Below, in pieces: positions 48,005 to 59,091 of a stretch of DNA of 64,000 nt (position 1 is its first letter; each line of letters begins with the position of its first letter). A program made the translations under genes and the position numbers. The stretch is taken from NCBI RefSeq assembly GCF_032884065.1, contig NC_088872.1, forward strand, positions 1,922,001-1,986,000, in the 5' to 3' direction. This stretch comes from Artemia franciscana. Taxonomy: Eukaryota; Arthropoda; Branchiopoda; Anostraca; Artemiidae. Under the pieces are notes generated by a model. That model was not told the DNA's origin. It did no database searches and saw only the letters and a program-made list of their open reading frames with translations.

Positions 48005-48390
48005 AATCAGAACGTAATTTCGTCAAAATCCAGGGAAGGGGGGAATCGGTGCCAATTTTCCCAAATCAAGTGAAAATGACAGTGAAAATGATAAAATAAA
48101 CCGTTTGGCACCATAATAGTACTATTTAGTACTCCATAAATACTATATAGGTACTTTATAGTACTATATAAAGGTAAAAGTACTATATAAAGGTCACTAT
48201 AAAGGTAAATATGTACTAAAAAACTGATATGTATCTGTTGTTCCTTGAATTATGCAGGTTTATTTTTCTTTTGACTAGATTTTAGAAGAAACTAAATTTC
48301 AGATTGAGGGGGGGGGGGTATAGTCTGGGAAAGCACGTTTAGGTCTGGAAGGGGTAGTACCTCTCCCCCGCTATACCATATTAAATAACG
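48005..48390 (+). repeat. Interspersed repeat family C, copy 3
   Basis: Contains GTAATTTCGTCAAAATCCAG, a degenerate block rich in TAGTACTATATAAAGG (48,115-48,225), and GAATTATGCAGGTTTATTTT leading to an 11-base G-run, in common with 39.76 and 42.18 kb. Confidence 0.55.
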
Positions 48391-49480
48391 GCCATGACAG
48401 TAATATTTTTATCAAAATATGTATCCAGTTGGGAACTGGTTTGTTTTCAGTTATAAATTTACAAAATCTGTTCCATTTTGCCGTTTAATGTACAAGATTT
48501 TTTAAATTTGTCACTTTTCACCTTTTTATGTAGATGCTGTCATGTTGCATTATAACAGTTTGATATAAAGTATATCCGATTATTAACCCTGTTACCAAGA
48601 AACTGACCGGTCCTGCGACCCGACCGACACTGAAAAGCAGTGTGGGTCAAGTAAAAAAGCAGGGTTTTCACGGTATCCTTCCTATCAAATCGCAGTGTAA
48701 GCTATGATATATTTTGATGTCTGCAATACAAGTACGTCGTCACTGATTTTAACAAAAAATCACTGTTTTAAATCAATTAATTCTTTGTACCTTTTCTAAC
48801 AATTGGATATTAAAGTCTTTCTTTCTTAAACTAGTTGATCTAGCCTTGAAATTTGCACAAGAACTGTGACGAAGAAAAGGGAAAAGCGACATCCCCCAGA
48901 TTCTCTTTTCTCCACCTTACATAAAAGAGAAAAATAGTCCTCCGTGGTAAATTCATAGCTTTTTCCCATTTCCTTCTCTTTTTTTGTTATAAACCAAAAT
49001 ATAAATTTGTCCATCATTTGTCTTTTTTTAGCACTTGCTTTGGGAATAATTCACATTTGTTTTTACCAATTATTCTATTTTTTGCTCCTCTGATTACTGG
49101 TCTTGAAAGCGAAAAAAAACAGACAAATCTATACTCCTAGTTTTTGGCTAAATTTTTCTAAGACAGTAAATAGTCTGACACACTTTAAAATACGTGAATT
49201 CTAGATTTTAAGGTTTTTGCTGACTCAGCAAATATAAAAAATAACATTTTTGGCCGAATATTGATCTATTTGTTTTTCTTTTTCAATTTTAGCCCCTGTA
49301 TGAAATATATTTAGCAAAAGGAAATATAATAAATAATTCAATAGTTATAATAATAGTTTTCTACAGTTCTTTTTGTTTCGAGAGAGTACATTGTTTACTA
49401 GCTTAAAAAAAATATCAGCCGAAGTCAGATTTTGATTAGTCAGCATATTATCACCCCTTGCCCCGGCCCAAAGTGAACAT
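48391..49480. other. AT-rich DNA, no gene seen
   Basis: No coding signature was recognised. Confidence 0.4.
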
Positions 49481-49591
49481 TTATTGACACCCATGTCTAC
49501 AATTACAAGTCTGCGAGAAAAAGTTTTTGTATGTTTCTTTCTTGAAACACTCTCCTCTTATCTTAAAACTTGACTCCATCATCTTGACATT
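49481..49591 (-). CDS. Candidate secreted Cys-rich protein, exon 3
   Basis: The open frame reads NVKMMESSFKIRGECFKKET, then YKNFFSQTCNCRHGCQ and a TAA at 49,481. The cluster CNCRHGC is the notable feature. A phase-0 acceptor could be AACTAAG/AAT at 49,592, which has a weak pyrimidine tract. A better-looking TTTCAG further up puts an early stop in frame. The exon's link to exon 2 is therefore uncertain. Confidence 0.3.
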   Translation of the reverse strand, partial: NVKMMESSFKIRGECFKKETYKNFFSQTCNCRHGCQ

Positions 49592-49697
49592 CTTAGTTAA
49601 CAATTTTAGGTAAACTGAAACCAAATGTGGAAGACTTTTTTCGATATAAGAACTAGTCATATGAGAAAAGATTGCATCTATTTTCAAGTATACTTAC

Positions 49698-49837
49698 TAG
49701 GTTTCTGGTGTTTTTGCGGCAATATTTTTTATATTGCGTTCGGCAATATGGAGTCATGTAGAAGTTTGGAAAGTTAAGTACTTGCCCAACTTTTATGAGA
49801 CAAACTCTAGATAATGACTCTGAGATAGCGGTATTTT
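49698..49837 (-). CDS. Candidate secreted Cys-rich protein, exon 2
   Basis: The acceptor TTGTCATTTTTCAG and the strong donor CCTA/GTAAGT bracket 140 bp that are open in only one frame: ENTAISESLSRVCLIKVGQV, then FPNFYMTPYCRTQYKKYC and RKNTRNL. It has three Cys and is basic. The exon needs one base from the previous exon (phase 1), which the proposed exon 1 donor supplies. No family was recognised. Confidence 0.4.
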
Positions 49838-50413
49838 CTGAAAAATGACAAGGCATAATGGAAAAGAAAATGGCTATTATAAGATTGTTACAATGACCAC
49901 GAACTAATCTAATGGCAATTATCGTATCAAAGGTATGAAAACGTTACAATGACTTATTAACCTTGACAGATAAAGGTCACTCGGTAATAGACAGCGTTCC
50001 ATATTTTTAAGGACTAAATTGCCTGCAAAAAGCATTTTGCTTCATAGCCATGCACACACTTGAGGTTGCATTAGCCTTCACTTTAAGCACACTTTAAACA
50101 AGACCCAGTCCTGGCTCCCCCTTGTCATGGCTACGACTACTTTTTTTTACGTTACAGTCGGCACTCGGCTTTTAATGTCGACGAAACTGTTACTGAATTA
50201 AAATGATTTTACCTGTCAGTTTACACTTCCTTAAGAAAACCAAAATAGCGAATGTGACTCTGTCAGTTTTCACTCCAGCAGATTATTTCAAAGAAAAGAT
50301 ATGATACCAGTACACCACTATATCAAAGTCACTCTAATTTTCAAGATTTAAACCTCCAGGTAAAGTTGATATGGAATACTACTTCTGCTCCATGTTTTTC
50401 TTATTCCATATAC

Positions 50414-50627
50414 TAGAGTCATAATACTCAATAAATTGTTCGAGACTAGGAACTCTTAACTCGTAACTAAAACTTGGGATCAGAAAGTGGAGGATGTCAT
50501 AAATCTTTTCAGAGAAATGAAAAGGATTTTGAATTCGTATGATGTTCACCTGTGAGGTATTTGTAAGGACAAAAGAGTGCAAAAGAGTGGGCAAAAGAAA
50601 TACCCCTACAACGTATGAGTACCTCAT
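50414..50627 (-). CDS. Candidate secreted Cys-rich protein, exon 1 (signal peptide)
   Basis: ATG at 50,627 followed by MRYSYVVGVFLLPTLLHSFV, a good signal peptide, then NTSQVNIIRIQNPFHFSEKI and a mostly helical stretch. The donor A/GTATAT at 50,413 leaves phase 1, matching exon 2. CAG/GTGAAC earlier in the exon is a stronger donor by sequence but gives the wrong phase. Joined to exons 2-3 it would make a precursor of about 154 residues with seven Cys in its second half, reminiscent in layout of small secreted ligands. That is inference only. Confidence 0.35.
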
Positions 50628-51098
50628 TGCTCGAGAATGTGCCTTGCCGAGTTTTCAACTGAAAGCCAATAGATAGAAGCTAAAGCAAGAAATGAGCATT
50701 GGTGGTGCAAACCTCAGTACAGTTTTGTAAAAGAATGCCCACCTTCTAACATCATCGATCACACCAACCAGCTAACTGAAAATACCAAATTTCGATCTAC
50801 TACTAAACTGTTAGTAAAAGTAAATCAAGGCTACGTGTAAATCCATTATGATATCACCGGAAATTGTACAAACAGAGAGTTTTTTGGCTACAGATTGACA
50901 TATTATCTTTATCTACACAGAAGAGGATAGTTTTTTGGTTGCTGAGAAGTTTTTTTTTATAAAAATAAGGTAGAAGAGCCTGTTAAGACATGTTGGTATA
51001 TTACATTCTTGACTTTTTGACAAAAATATAGTAAATACAAAGAACTGAAGCAAAACTTAATAATTAATAAAATTTTAATTATTAATAAGTAATTATAC
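50628..51098. other. No gene seen
   Basis: Upstream of the candidate secreted-protein gene. No promoter element could be assigned. Confidence 0.3.
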
Positions 51099-51099
51099 A

Positions 51100-51177
<78 letters not shown>
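51099..51177. repeat. (TA)n microsatellite
   Basis: About 70 bases of alternating TA with one early interruption. Confidence 0.95.
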
Positions 51178-51181
<4 letters not shown>

Positions 51182-51227
51182 TATATAAAAATGTAGTGTA
51201 TGTCCGTCTGTTACACAATCTTCTATA

Positions 51228-51535
51228 AAAAAAAGGAAAACAAAACTGAAAAAAAACTAAAAAACTAAAAAAAAAACTAAAAGAAAACTAAAAAAAAAAT
51301 AAAAAATGAAAAAACTAAAAAGAAGAAAAAGAAAATAAATAAACAAAAAACTTAAAACATAAAAAATTAAAAAAAAGAAAAACTAAAAAAGAAAAAATTT
51401 GAAAAAAGAAGAAACTAAAAAAAGAAAAACTAAAAATGAAAAAAAACTTAAAAAGAAAAAAAACTAAAAAAGAAAAAAACTAAATAAGGAAAAACTAAAA
51501 AAACTGAAAAATTGAAAACTGAAACTGAAAAACTT
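51228..51535. repeat. A-rich tract of AAAACTAAAAA-type units
   Basis: About 300 bases built of A-runs punctuated by CT, G and GAA, for example AAAAACTAAAAAAGAAAAA. The plus strand is almost free of T except in the CTA units. Not coding. Confidence 0.9.
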
Positions 51536-51589
51536 TCGGAATGAAATAGCATTGCGAGCTAGCAAAATCCATCCGGTAATTGTTTACTT

Positions 51590-52270
51590 AATTGTTTACT
51601 GTTTTGCTCTATCAAGAGATTTCATTAAGAATAAAAATAAGCCCTATGTCAGATTTTGTATATTTTGTCGTGGATGTGGATACAATGTTGGCAGTGTACC
51701 TTCTTTACTTGCCAAGTAGGCTAGTGGCTTCAGTAATCTGATATAACATGAAAAGTAGGGTGAAAAGTAATCTTTGTGGCTGAAGGAGCTCTTTTTTATT
51801 AGACATAGCCCTACCATATTTAGCAGTATGGGTACCAATTACTTTTTGCTAGACAAGATAAATTTGAAATAAACGAAACTGTGCACCAATAATGTCCTGG
51901 ATTGCTTGCAAAATCAATCGTGTAGTGGGCATCCCAAATGCTCATATCCACAATGCAGAAAAAGTACCACATATACCAGTTCTTTATCTTGAAGTCAATC
52001 CTGTTAAGATCCAAGAGTATTTTGTATGAGTCTCCTATATCCATATGAGTAAGTAGTATAGGGCTAGCACTGGCACTTACGTGAGTACTAGGCGATCGTG
52101 GTCTCTTGTGGTTTCTCTTTGACGGGCAACATATTCTATGAGTACTGCCCCAGCCAGTATTTGTCTGGTGCTACAGCTACGACAAGTATGGCTACTATCC
52201 ATGGGGAGTAAGTGCCACAGAAATTGGCCTACAGTATCAAAGATCTGTGGCACCAGTGTTATGCACATAT
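51590..52270 (-). pseudogene. piggyBac-like transposase remnant
   Basis: Minus strand: THMDIGDSYKILLDLNRIDF, then KIKNWYMWYFFCIVDMSIWD (about 52,065-51,930). This corresponds to the MGGVDxxD..YR..xxKxWYxRxxFxxxDxxxxNA segment of piggyBac transposases, including the last acidic catalytic region. Upstream residues near 52,110 (YVARQRETTRDHDR) fit the block before it. Downstream, WPTWQVKKVHCQHCIHIHDK-like residues near 51,700-51,650 resemble the C-terminal Cys-rich domain (CxxC pattern), now broken by stops. The usual GGVD is replaced by DIGD. The N-terminal half was not found. Confidence 0.5.
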
Positions 52271-53361
52271 CTTTAGAGGGTGACGAGAGTCAAATATAAA
52301 TGTTAAGATGGTTAACCAATACTCACTTTTCATGCGTAACTGGGTCCGGGGAATAATCAGCAGCTAGCGTAAAAAATATAACTGACTTTTTTTTTTACCA
52401 ACGTGTCAAATCCAGCAAAAACTCATATGAACCTTACTGAAGTCTTAAACAAACTAACTAATACTTGAAGGAACTTACGAGATGGATTAACTAAGAACCC
52501 TTTCAAAAGCACGGGGAAACGCTCAAATACCCACCTGTAGCATGGAGGAACTGATCAGTTTATTCCATAGTATCCATCAGTTTTAAGGTCAGGATTTCTT
52601 TATAGTTTCCGTATGATACTAATCAGTTTTACGTGTGTTGTCGAGCAAAACTAAGGAATCATTTTTGAAGTGTAAAGCAAGACATTTGTTAAACACGCAA
52701 AAACTCAATATTTGGTGGTTCTTGTTGAGAACAAACAGAAAAATCAAGAGTTACTGAGGTTTTTACATACAAAGCAATTTCGCAGAGAATATTAAAACCA
52801 AGCCAATAAAATTTCTCTTGAAAAATTGACACATATAAAGCAAAACTGAAAGTAGGCTACGAGATAATTTAAAGAGCAAATAAGAATTACCTTATAGGTA
52901 CGTATATATATTTATGAAGCAAAGGCAGGACACAACATGTTTTTAAGAATTTTTTCTTGTTCTGTTAATAATGTATGGATTTTCTCTTTTTCCTTCATGG
53001 CACCAAGCAATCCTGCAAGACAATTCAAGTTTATATTTATTGGCATCGACAAATTCGGATAACTGTGTCCTATAAACAAATGAAGTTTTTTTGTGATTTT
53101 TCTCTTCTATAGAAATGGTCAGTTTGACCATTGTAATTTATTTTCGACAATTATCTCAAGTTGTCATTTTTTATGGTCAAAACATAAAAAATTGTTTTAC
53201 GACTGCTAGTAATGATATCATTTAATATTTAAAGTTCTGAGGATTTTGAACTGGTTCAGTTAGTTTTACAGTTCATTTTTTAACATAATTGGCAATAAAA
53301 CAACACAGAAAGATACTACTTTGTCAATTGACATCGTGAATGATTTCATCAAGACATTGCT
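52271..53361. other. AT-rich DNA, no gene seen
   Basis: No coding signature was recognised. Confidence 0.4.
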
Positions 53362-53691
53362 TTATAATTTGTCAACCTCCAAGGTCCAATTTCCTATATC
53401 TGTTTCAGAATCAAAACTGTGAGTAACAATTTTGGCTCCGTACTCTTTTCTTAAAAAAAAATAAATTCTAAAGCCATAAATTCCAATTCCATAAATCCAT
53501 AAATTTCAATGGTTGTCAATGGAGTTGGCAAATTACAAGAATTCCAACTGGATTTGAGACTGGAATTTGAAAAAAACAATATTTCTTCGAAACAGTGGTA
53601 CAATGTTCTTATACAGTATTGTTCTGATTTTCTAAGTAAGATTTCTTGTATGAGGAACCTCAGGGACATTCCTTGACACGAAGAAGGATAC
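53362..53691 (-). pseudogene. Decayed paralogue of TRAF-like gene exon 7
   Basis: The acceptor TTTTTTGTTGCAG precedes GTATCCTTCTTC. In phase 1 it reads GILLRVKECP and then TGA, against GMFIRVAERIP in exon 7. Further on, in shifted frames, LRKSEQYCIRTLYHCFEEIL parallels LREDQRVRLSNILKLKFNNF, and the end EYGAKIVTHSFDSE..NWTLEVDKL-stop parallels EYSAKIISYDNMYS..FWILEVDEI-stop. The end point and acceptor phase are conserved. The in-frame TGA and frameshifts make it a pseudogene. No companion zinc-finger or coiled-coil exon was found nearby. Confidence 0.65.
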
Positions 53692-53754
53692 CTGCAACAA
53701 AAAATTATAAATAAAAACTGGGAGTAGAGTCTATTTATTGTTCTTTTCTTTTGC

Positions 53755-53900
53755 ATTTTATACAGGGGTAGATCCAGGGGGTCAGGGGGCATTATGCCTC
53801 CCGCAAGACTTTTCCGGCACCCTCATTCACAGTCCGTTCTTTTTCCTTTTTTTAAAATCTTTTTTTAAGTAAACTTGTCAATTTGATCAATTATTCGTAG
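53755..53900 (+). repeat. hAT-like end motif region
   Basis: CAGGGGTAGATCCAGGGGGT at 53,764 followed by TTTTCCGGCACCCTCATTC. Related sequence occurs in each unit of the 54.4-55.7 kb duplication and, reversed, near 58,200-58,261. Confidence 0.4.
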
Positions 53901-54384
53901 CTGATTTACCCAATTAACAACAAAAAACAAAGCTTTCCAATGAATGTAAAAAGCAAAGTTGAAACTTAAAACGAAGCAAATTATTTACCTTCAGCCGGTT
54001 CTGTATATATCTGCGAAATTGGCATAAATATCATTACTTCCTGCAAGAATTCTTCTATGAACATTAAACTTTCCCCTATTTTATGAACATGGAAACACAT
54101 GTTGATGATGAATCAGCTTTTCTTTGTGTTAAACGTTCGGTAACACAGGAAGTTATATTTATTTGTCTATTCACAATGACAGATTGAAAAGTGGCTTTGT
54201 AGCTAAAAGTTCAAAATGGATAAAAACAAAATTCTGGACACGAGCATAGAATGGATAAGAGACGAAGACTGATGGCTAAATGTGCAAGGGGATCGAAGGA
54301 TATTTCCGGATATTTTGGTAAAATATCCTAAAATACCCGGAAATCGAAAAGTATGTTTTGACTATTAACAAATCCCCTCCATAC

Positions 54385-55665
54385 TAAAAAGACCTAAATT
54401 TTAGTATTGTGACTAATTAAATAGTGAATGGCCCAACAGGGCTTTCGTGTCAATAAATCTATCTATCTATTTATTTTAACTATATAGCTAATTTGGTTGA
54501 AATTAGATGAATGAAAGAGTTAAAAGCAATTTTGGCCAGGGACAGATCCATGGGTTTGGAGGGGGTGACCCTCCCCCCCAAGACACTTCTGGCATATTTA
54601 TTCCATTTTCTTTCTTTTTTTAAATCTGTTTTAAAATGAACTTGTCAATTTGGTGCCCACCTCGAGTCACATTGGCACCCTTGGTCCAGTGGTCCCCAGG
54701 CCCAAGATTTTGCTCTTGATCTGTTAAAGATTAAAACATGAAACTGCTCGTACGATAAGTTTACGAATCATTTCGTCATAAAATTATAAGATAAACCTCG
54801 TTTTCAGGAAAAATTAATCATATGATTAAACTTGCTTGCTAGATGTTCATCTTAATATTGTGCTTTCTTTTTTCTTTTTTGGCATATTTTTCTATTCTCT
54901 TTCTTAAGAGCCCATCGATTTAGGGTAAAGGTTCTGGGCATTAATGAAGGGGGTATGATGAGAAAATTTACAACATTAATTTGTGTTAAGGAGGATAATT
55001 TTTAACTACCCTTGCCCCTCCCCCTAAAACAATCCTTAATTTTAGTTTTGGGATTAATTAAATAGCGAATGGCCTAGTAGGGTTTTGTGTGATAAATCTA
55101 TCTATTTATTTCAATTATATAGCTAATTTGGTTGAAATTAGATGAATGAAAGAGTTAAAAGCAATTTAGGCCAAGAGCAGATCCACAGGGTCGGAAGGAG
55201 TGACCCTTCCCCCAAGATATTTCTTGCGCCCTTATTCCGTTCTTTTTTATTTTTTAATCCTATTTAAAATAAACTTTTCAATTGGTGCCCACCTTGAGTC
55301 ACGTTGGCGCCCTTGGTCCAGTGACCCCACCGCCCCAAATTTTGCTTTTTGATCTTTTAGAGATTTAAACATGAAACTGCTCGCAGGATCAGTTAACAAA
55401 TCGTTTCTTCATAAAATTACAAGATCAACCTCGTTTTCAGGAAAAAACTAATCATTTATTCATATATAATAAAATATATAATAAATAATAAAATTATAAT
55501 AAATAAAATAATGTATAATAAAATTTTATATTTAATCATAATTAAACTTGCTTGCTAGATCTTTATCTTTAAATTGTGCTTTCCTTTTTTCTTTTTTTGG
55601 CAGATTTTTTTGATTCTCTTTCTTAAGAACTCGTCGATTTAGGGTACGGTTTCTGTGAGTAATTG
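54385..55665. repeat. ~635-bp tandem duplication
   Basis: GCTAATTTGGTTGAAATTAG at 54,487 and 55,122 marks two consecutive copies. Both contain CAGATCCA-G-GG, CGCCCTTGGTCCAGTG-like, ATGAAACTGCTCG and TTGCTTGCTAGAT blocks in the same order. Copies have diverged, and the second gained an AATAAAAT-rich insertion near 55,460-55,530. Confidence 0.8.
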
Positions 55666-57487
55666 ATAGCGGTATGATAAGGATGGGAAACGGGAGGAAA
55701 GACACATTATAAAGGGGGATTTTGAAAATGTTTTGGATATTTGAGTTTGCCGAGTGGGATTTGGGGATTCAGATGCCTTATCTTATTGAGCTGCCTGACT
55801 GTAGTAAGATGCATTGTAGAATACTGTCGTCCTAGGCCGAAGTCCTAGTGGAACGTAATCTATGTTAGCTGAACATAATGTGGAAGTTGGAAACTACCCA
55901 GATTGATGAGGTCAACTTTGGCTGGCTGATTCACAAGTTTCAATTATCTCAAGCTCTATCGTCCGTGCAAGACAACCTGGGAGACTATTAAATTTTTTAT
56001 TGCCCTTGCCTCCCTCCCTTTCGTCACCCTGATTTTGATTACCTGGTTGATTACCCTGATTTTACTCCATATATTTTTGTTATTACCCCGAAATTATGGG
56101 GGATAAATAGATAATGACCATATCAATGTCTACCTCATCGTATATTATTTCGTCTACCATAGCTACTGTTTTTTTTATAGAAGCACATTTCTTGGGACCC
56201 ATCTGCAAAACAGAAGTGATTGCCTGCTACAAAGCATGTGGAAAATTTTGGGTCTGTGAAACGCCCAAATTTCCCGGTTGGGAACACTTTTGGCTAATTG
56301 ATACTGCATCCTCTATTTGTAGACATTTTGGTGCAAATATTTCATAGATTCGAAGAGTAGTGATTATAAAACAACAAAACTCTAAAACAAGAGGTTTCAA
56401 CCACTTACCTTCCCTGATATTCCATTAGAAACAGATAGCTTTAAAAAACTTACTTTTTTCCATATTTAAAAAAAAATTCAAAGACCAAACTAAACCAAAT
56501 TCAAGTCAGAAAAAATTTGAGAACTCCTCTGATACTTATGACAGTTTGAGGGACGCTTAAAATTTGCCCTAGCTGCTACTGTGTTAGGCATTACGTTGGC
56601 CACTAATGGGTTAAGTTAGAAATTATTAAAGCACGTGTTTAAACAGCATTTTGACTTTTTTTTCCGCAAAACGCCCTAAATTGAGATAAGGCAAAACATT
56701 GAAGACCATGCATTTCTGAAGTGAACAATGTCATCAGAAGAAAACGCTGTATCTCTACACAGGACGTATTTTTGAGAATATTTTTCGCATTTCAATAGAA
56801 TTTATTTTTATATAAATCTATGTATTTTTAAGAAACTTTAAAGGAAAGAGACATTACGTTTTTAGGTTATAAACTATAAAATGTAGGGCTCTTAAGAGCT
56901 AGTATGGGCTATTAACCCTCACTCTCAAGTTCCCACCCGTAAGAGACACCGATCTTTTTTGTAGTTTACAATTCAAACAAGGATTAGAAAATGATTTCAG
57001 GAATCGGTAAATTGGTCTTTCTTCTAGTTTACATTTCAGATTCAAGAAGGGGGGGGGTGTAAAAGATCAAGATATTACATTAATGTGATTTCATTAGAAT
57101 TCTCCTGCTAAAAAAAACTTCAAATGGCTACTACATTGCCAGCTGTAAGATGGATGGAACATGAAATCAAATGAATTAACGAGCATTCTACTGGCCTGTG
57201 ATTGTAAGAGTAAGGTATATCTAGAATGGCAATAGTAGAAAATGGACCCATTTTACATTACAATGTTATGTGATAGTGGACATGACGTTATTTCAATGTA
57301 AAATATCTCATACAGAAAGAAAACGATCAAAAATGGAGTTTTTAAAGGCCAAATGACAATACTGAATGGGGTTAAAAAAAAACCATTTTTGATCGGTTTC
57401 TTTCCTTATGTTATGGCAGGCCAATGTGGTTTAAGAAATAATAAAATATCTATTCACACTAATATATTATATTTTTCTGTATCATTA
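55666..57487. other. Mostly unassigned DNA
   Basis: No confident gene. A possible isolated exon at 56,134-56,202 is listed separately. A G-run lies at 57,048-57,056. Confidence 0.4.
56134..56202 (-). CDS. Possible isolated start exon
   Basis: On the minus strand TTCTGTTTTGCAG directly precedes ATGGGTCCCAAG, and GATGAG/GTAGAC closes a 23-codon frame, MGPKKCASIKKTVAMVDEII then YDE. Good splice-like borders and an ATG at the acceptor recall exon 1 of the TRAF-like gene, but no partner exon was found, so chance is a real possibility. Confidence 0.2.
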
Positions 57488-57890
57488 TTAGATTTGTATG
57501 GTTTTCAAAGAAATTAGGAACTTTAAATATATTTGGGCATTAAACCCTGCCACTGTAAGGTTAGGGTTTGTAACAAACATCATAATATAAATACTTTCCT
57601 TTTTGAAAAAAAAAATTAGCTGCGACAGTGGGGGACACAATCCATTCCATGTTTTGGTTCCATTTCCGAATAAAGAATCCTCGAAAAAAGGAGCCCTTGA
57701 CACAAGTAAAAACCATATATTCCTTTGCATGTCGTGGAACGTCTTCAAAAAATTTTCTAGCTGCCAACGCAACAAGTCAGGACCCACACAGTTGAAGTGC
57801 TCCTCAGATATTCCACAGCAACCAGGCGTGCGGCTGGTTTTCAATCTCTTTACAGAAAATGTTGGAATCTTGTGGCAGATCAAGGTATCT
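57488..57890 (-). pseudogene. LINE reverse transcriptase N-terminal fragment
   Basis: Minus strand: FSVKRLKTSRTPGCCGISEE, then HFNCVGPDLLRWQLENFLK. The KTSRTPGCCGISEEHF stretch corresponds to the LKxGKAPGxDGIxxEHL motif at the start of the non-LTR RT domain. Later residues lose similarity. It is a short, presumably dead fragment of unassigned family. Confidence 0.45.
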
Positions 57891-58389
57891 TGTAAAAACA
57901 GCTGTATTTCTACTCTTAGAAATTAGAGGTTTCCCTGTTAATTAATTTTTTATCAAGCTCTAAAGAAAGAAAAATTAGTCAGGCCTCCTCATTCAAAAAG
58001 TCTCAATGAAGCCATAGTAATTTATTCATAAAATAATCTACTCGTGTCTGTTGTTAATATGCATTTTACTGCTATAGGAAAATAGTATTGGCTTTCAAAG
58101 AGGTTTCTTTTTCATTTTACATCAGCACCAGCCAAGTTCACACAAACGAACTGGTCTGACGAAAGCGTTATCTACGCCCTCACCTATCATTACGCTCGAA
58201 TCTCATTGGCGCCCTTGGTCCAATGGCCACCCCAAGATATTCATCTAGATCCGCCCCTTGTTTTTGTATGTGCTATACCAGCTAAAGTTACTAATTCTAA
58301 GTGCAGGTTCTCAATGTCTAGATTTTTTCAAAGAATTTTGTTGATTTTAAAAATTTGGTTCACCTCTCCTTACAAAAAAACATAACAAA
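57891..58389. other. Unassigned DNA with reversed hAT-like motif
   Basis: GGCGCCCTTGGTCCAATGGC (58,209) and CTAGATCCGCCCCTTG (58,246-58,261) repeat, in the same order, the 54.7/55.3 kb blocks. The second is the complement of CAAGGGGCGGATCTAG. Confidence 0.4.
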
Positions 58390-59091
58390 CAAGCTCTTTC
58401 AATTGAAAGTAAGGAACAACATGAAAACTAAAACAGACCACAAATTATTCCATAGATTAGGGGTGTTGCCCACTCCACAGTACCTTATTCTTCACACTAA
58501 AGTTTGCTAATACTTCTAAAAAGCTTTTTATTCTGAATAAGCAGCCCTTGTGTTTAAGGGGTTGTTTTTAAAGAATCGGAACAAAAGTCAAAAGGAAGGA
58601 ATAACACCCTTATGCTTGAAATAATTTCTGTTTGTTTACAGTTTTAATGTTGATCCTTACTTTTAGTTGAAAATTTTTTTTTTTAATTTCTGATCGATTC
58701 TCAAGCAATTACATGATCCAGCTCCTTCCCCTACCGGAAATTCCTCCATAGAAAGTTCATCTCACGTAAAATATCCCACACCATAGAATTCTCCTTGGAT
58801 AATTCGATCATCACTGAAAATCCCTGGAAAATTTCTTGGGGACAATTCTACCTGAAAAATTCTCCTTAGCATACTTTCATTTGAAAAACAATTATAATCG
58901 GTTTTAAAAATCATACTGGAAATCCCCCTTCGTTCAATTTTCTCCCCAGAAATTTCAACCCTTCTAATGGAAAGTTGCTTACAAGCAAAATTTCCCTATG
59001 TAGAATTTCTCCCTTGAAAAAATTTCTCCCACGAAGAACCAATCCCAGAAAAAAATTCCACCCACTGAATAATTTTCATGAAAATTCCAAT
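58390..59091 (-). repeat. Interspersed repeat family A, copy 3, left part
   Basis: Diverged family A sequence in the orientation of copy 2: AATTGAAAGTAAGGAACAAC, a TATTCTTCACACTAAAGTTT version of the CTCTTTACGCTAAAGTTT block, then TTCCTCCATAGAAAG-type units. The copy is interrupted at 59,091 by the PLE and resumes at 63,323. Confidence 0.6.

Noticed and set aside
51228-51535. A-rich tract as a poly(A) tail of a retroposed gene
   Set aside because: The pattern is a long AAAACTAAAAA-type simple repeat next to (TA)n, with no gene-like sequence on either side.
57603-57926. Plus-strand open frame of 107 codons
   Set aside because: The minus strand of the same stretch carries the RT motif KTSRTPGCCGISEE, so the plus frame is its shadow.
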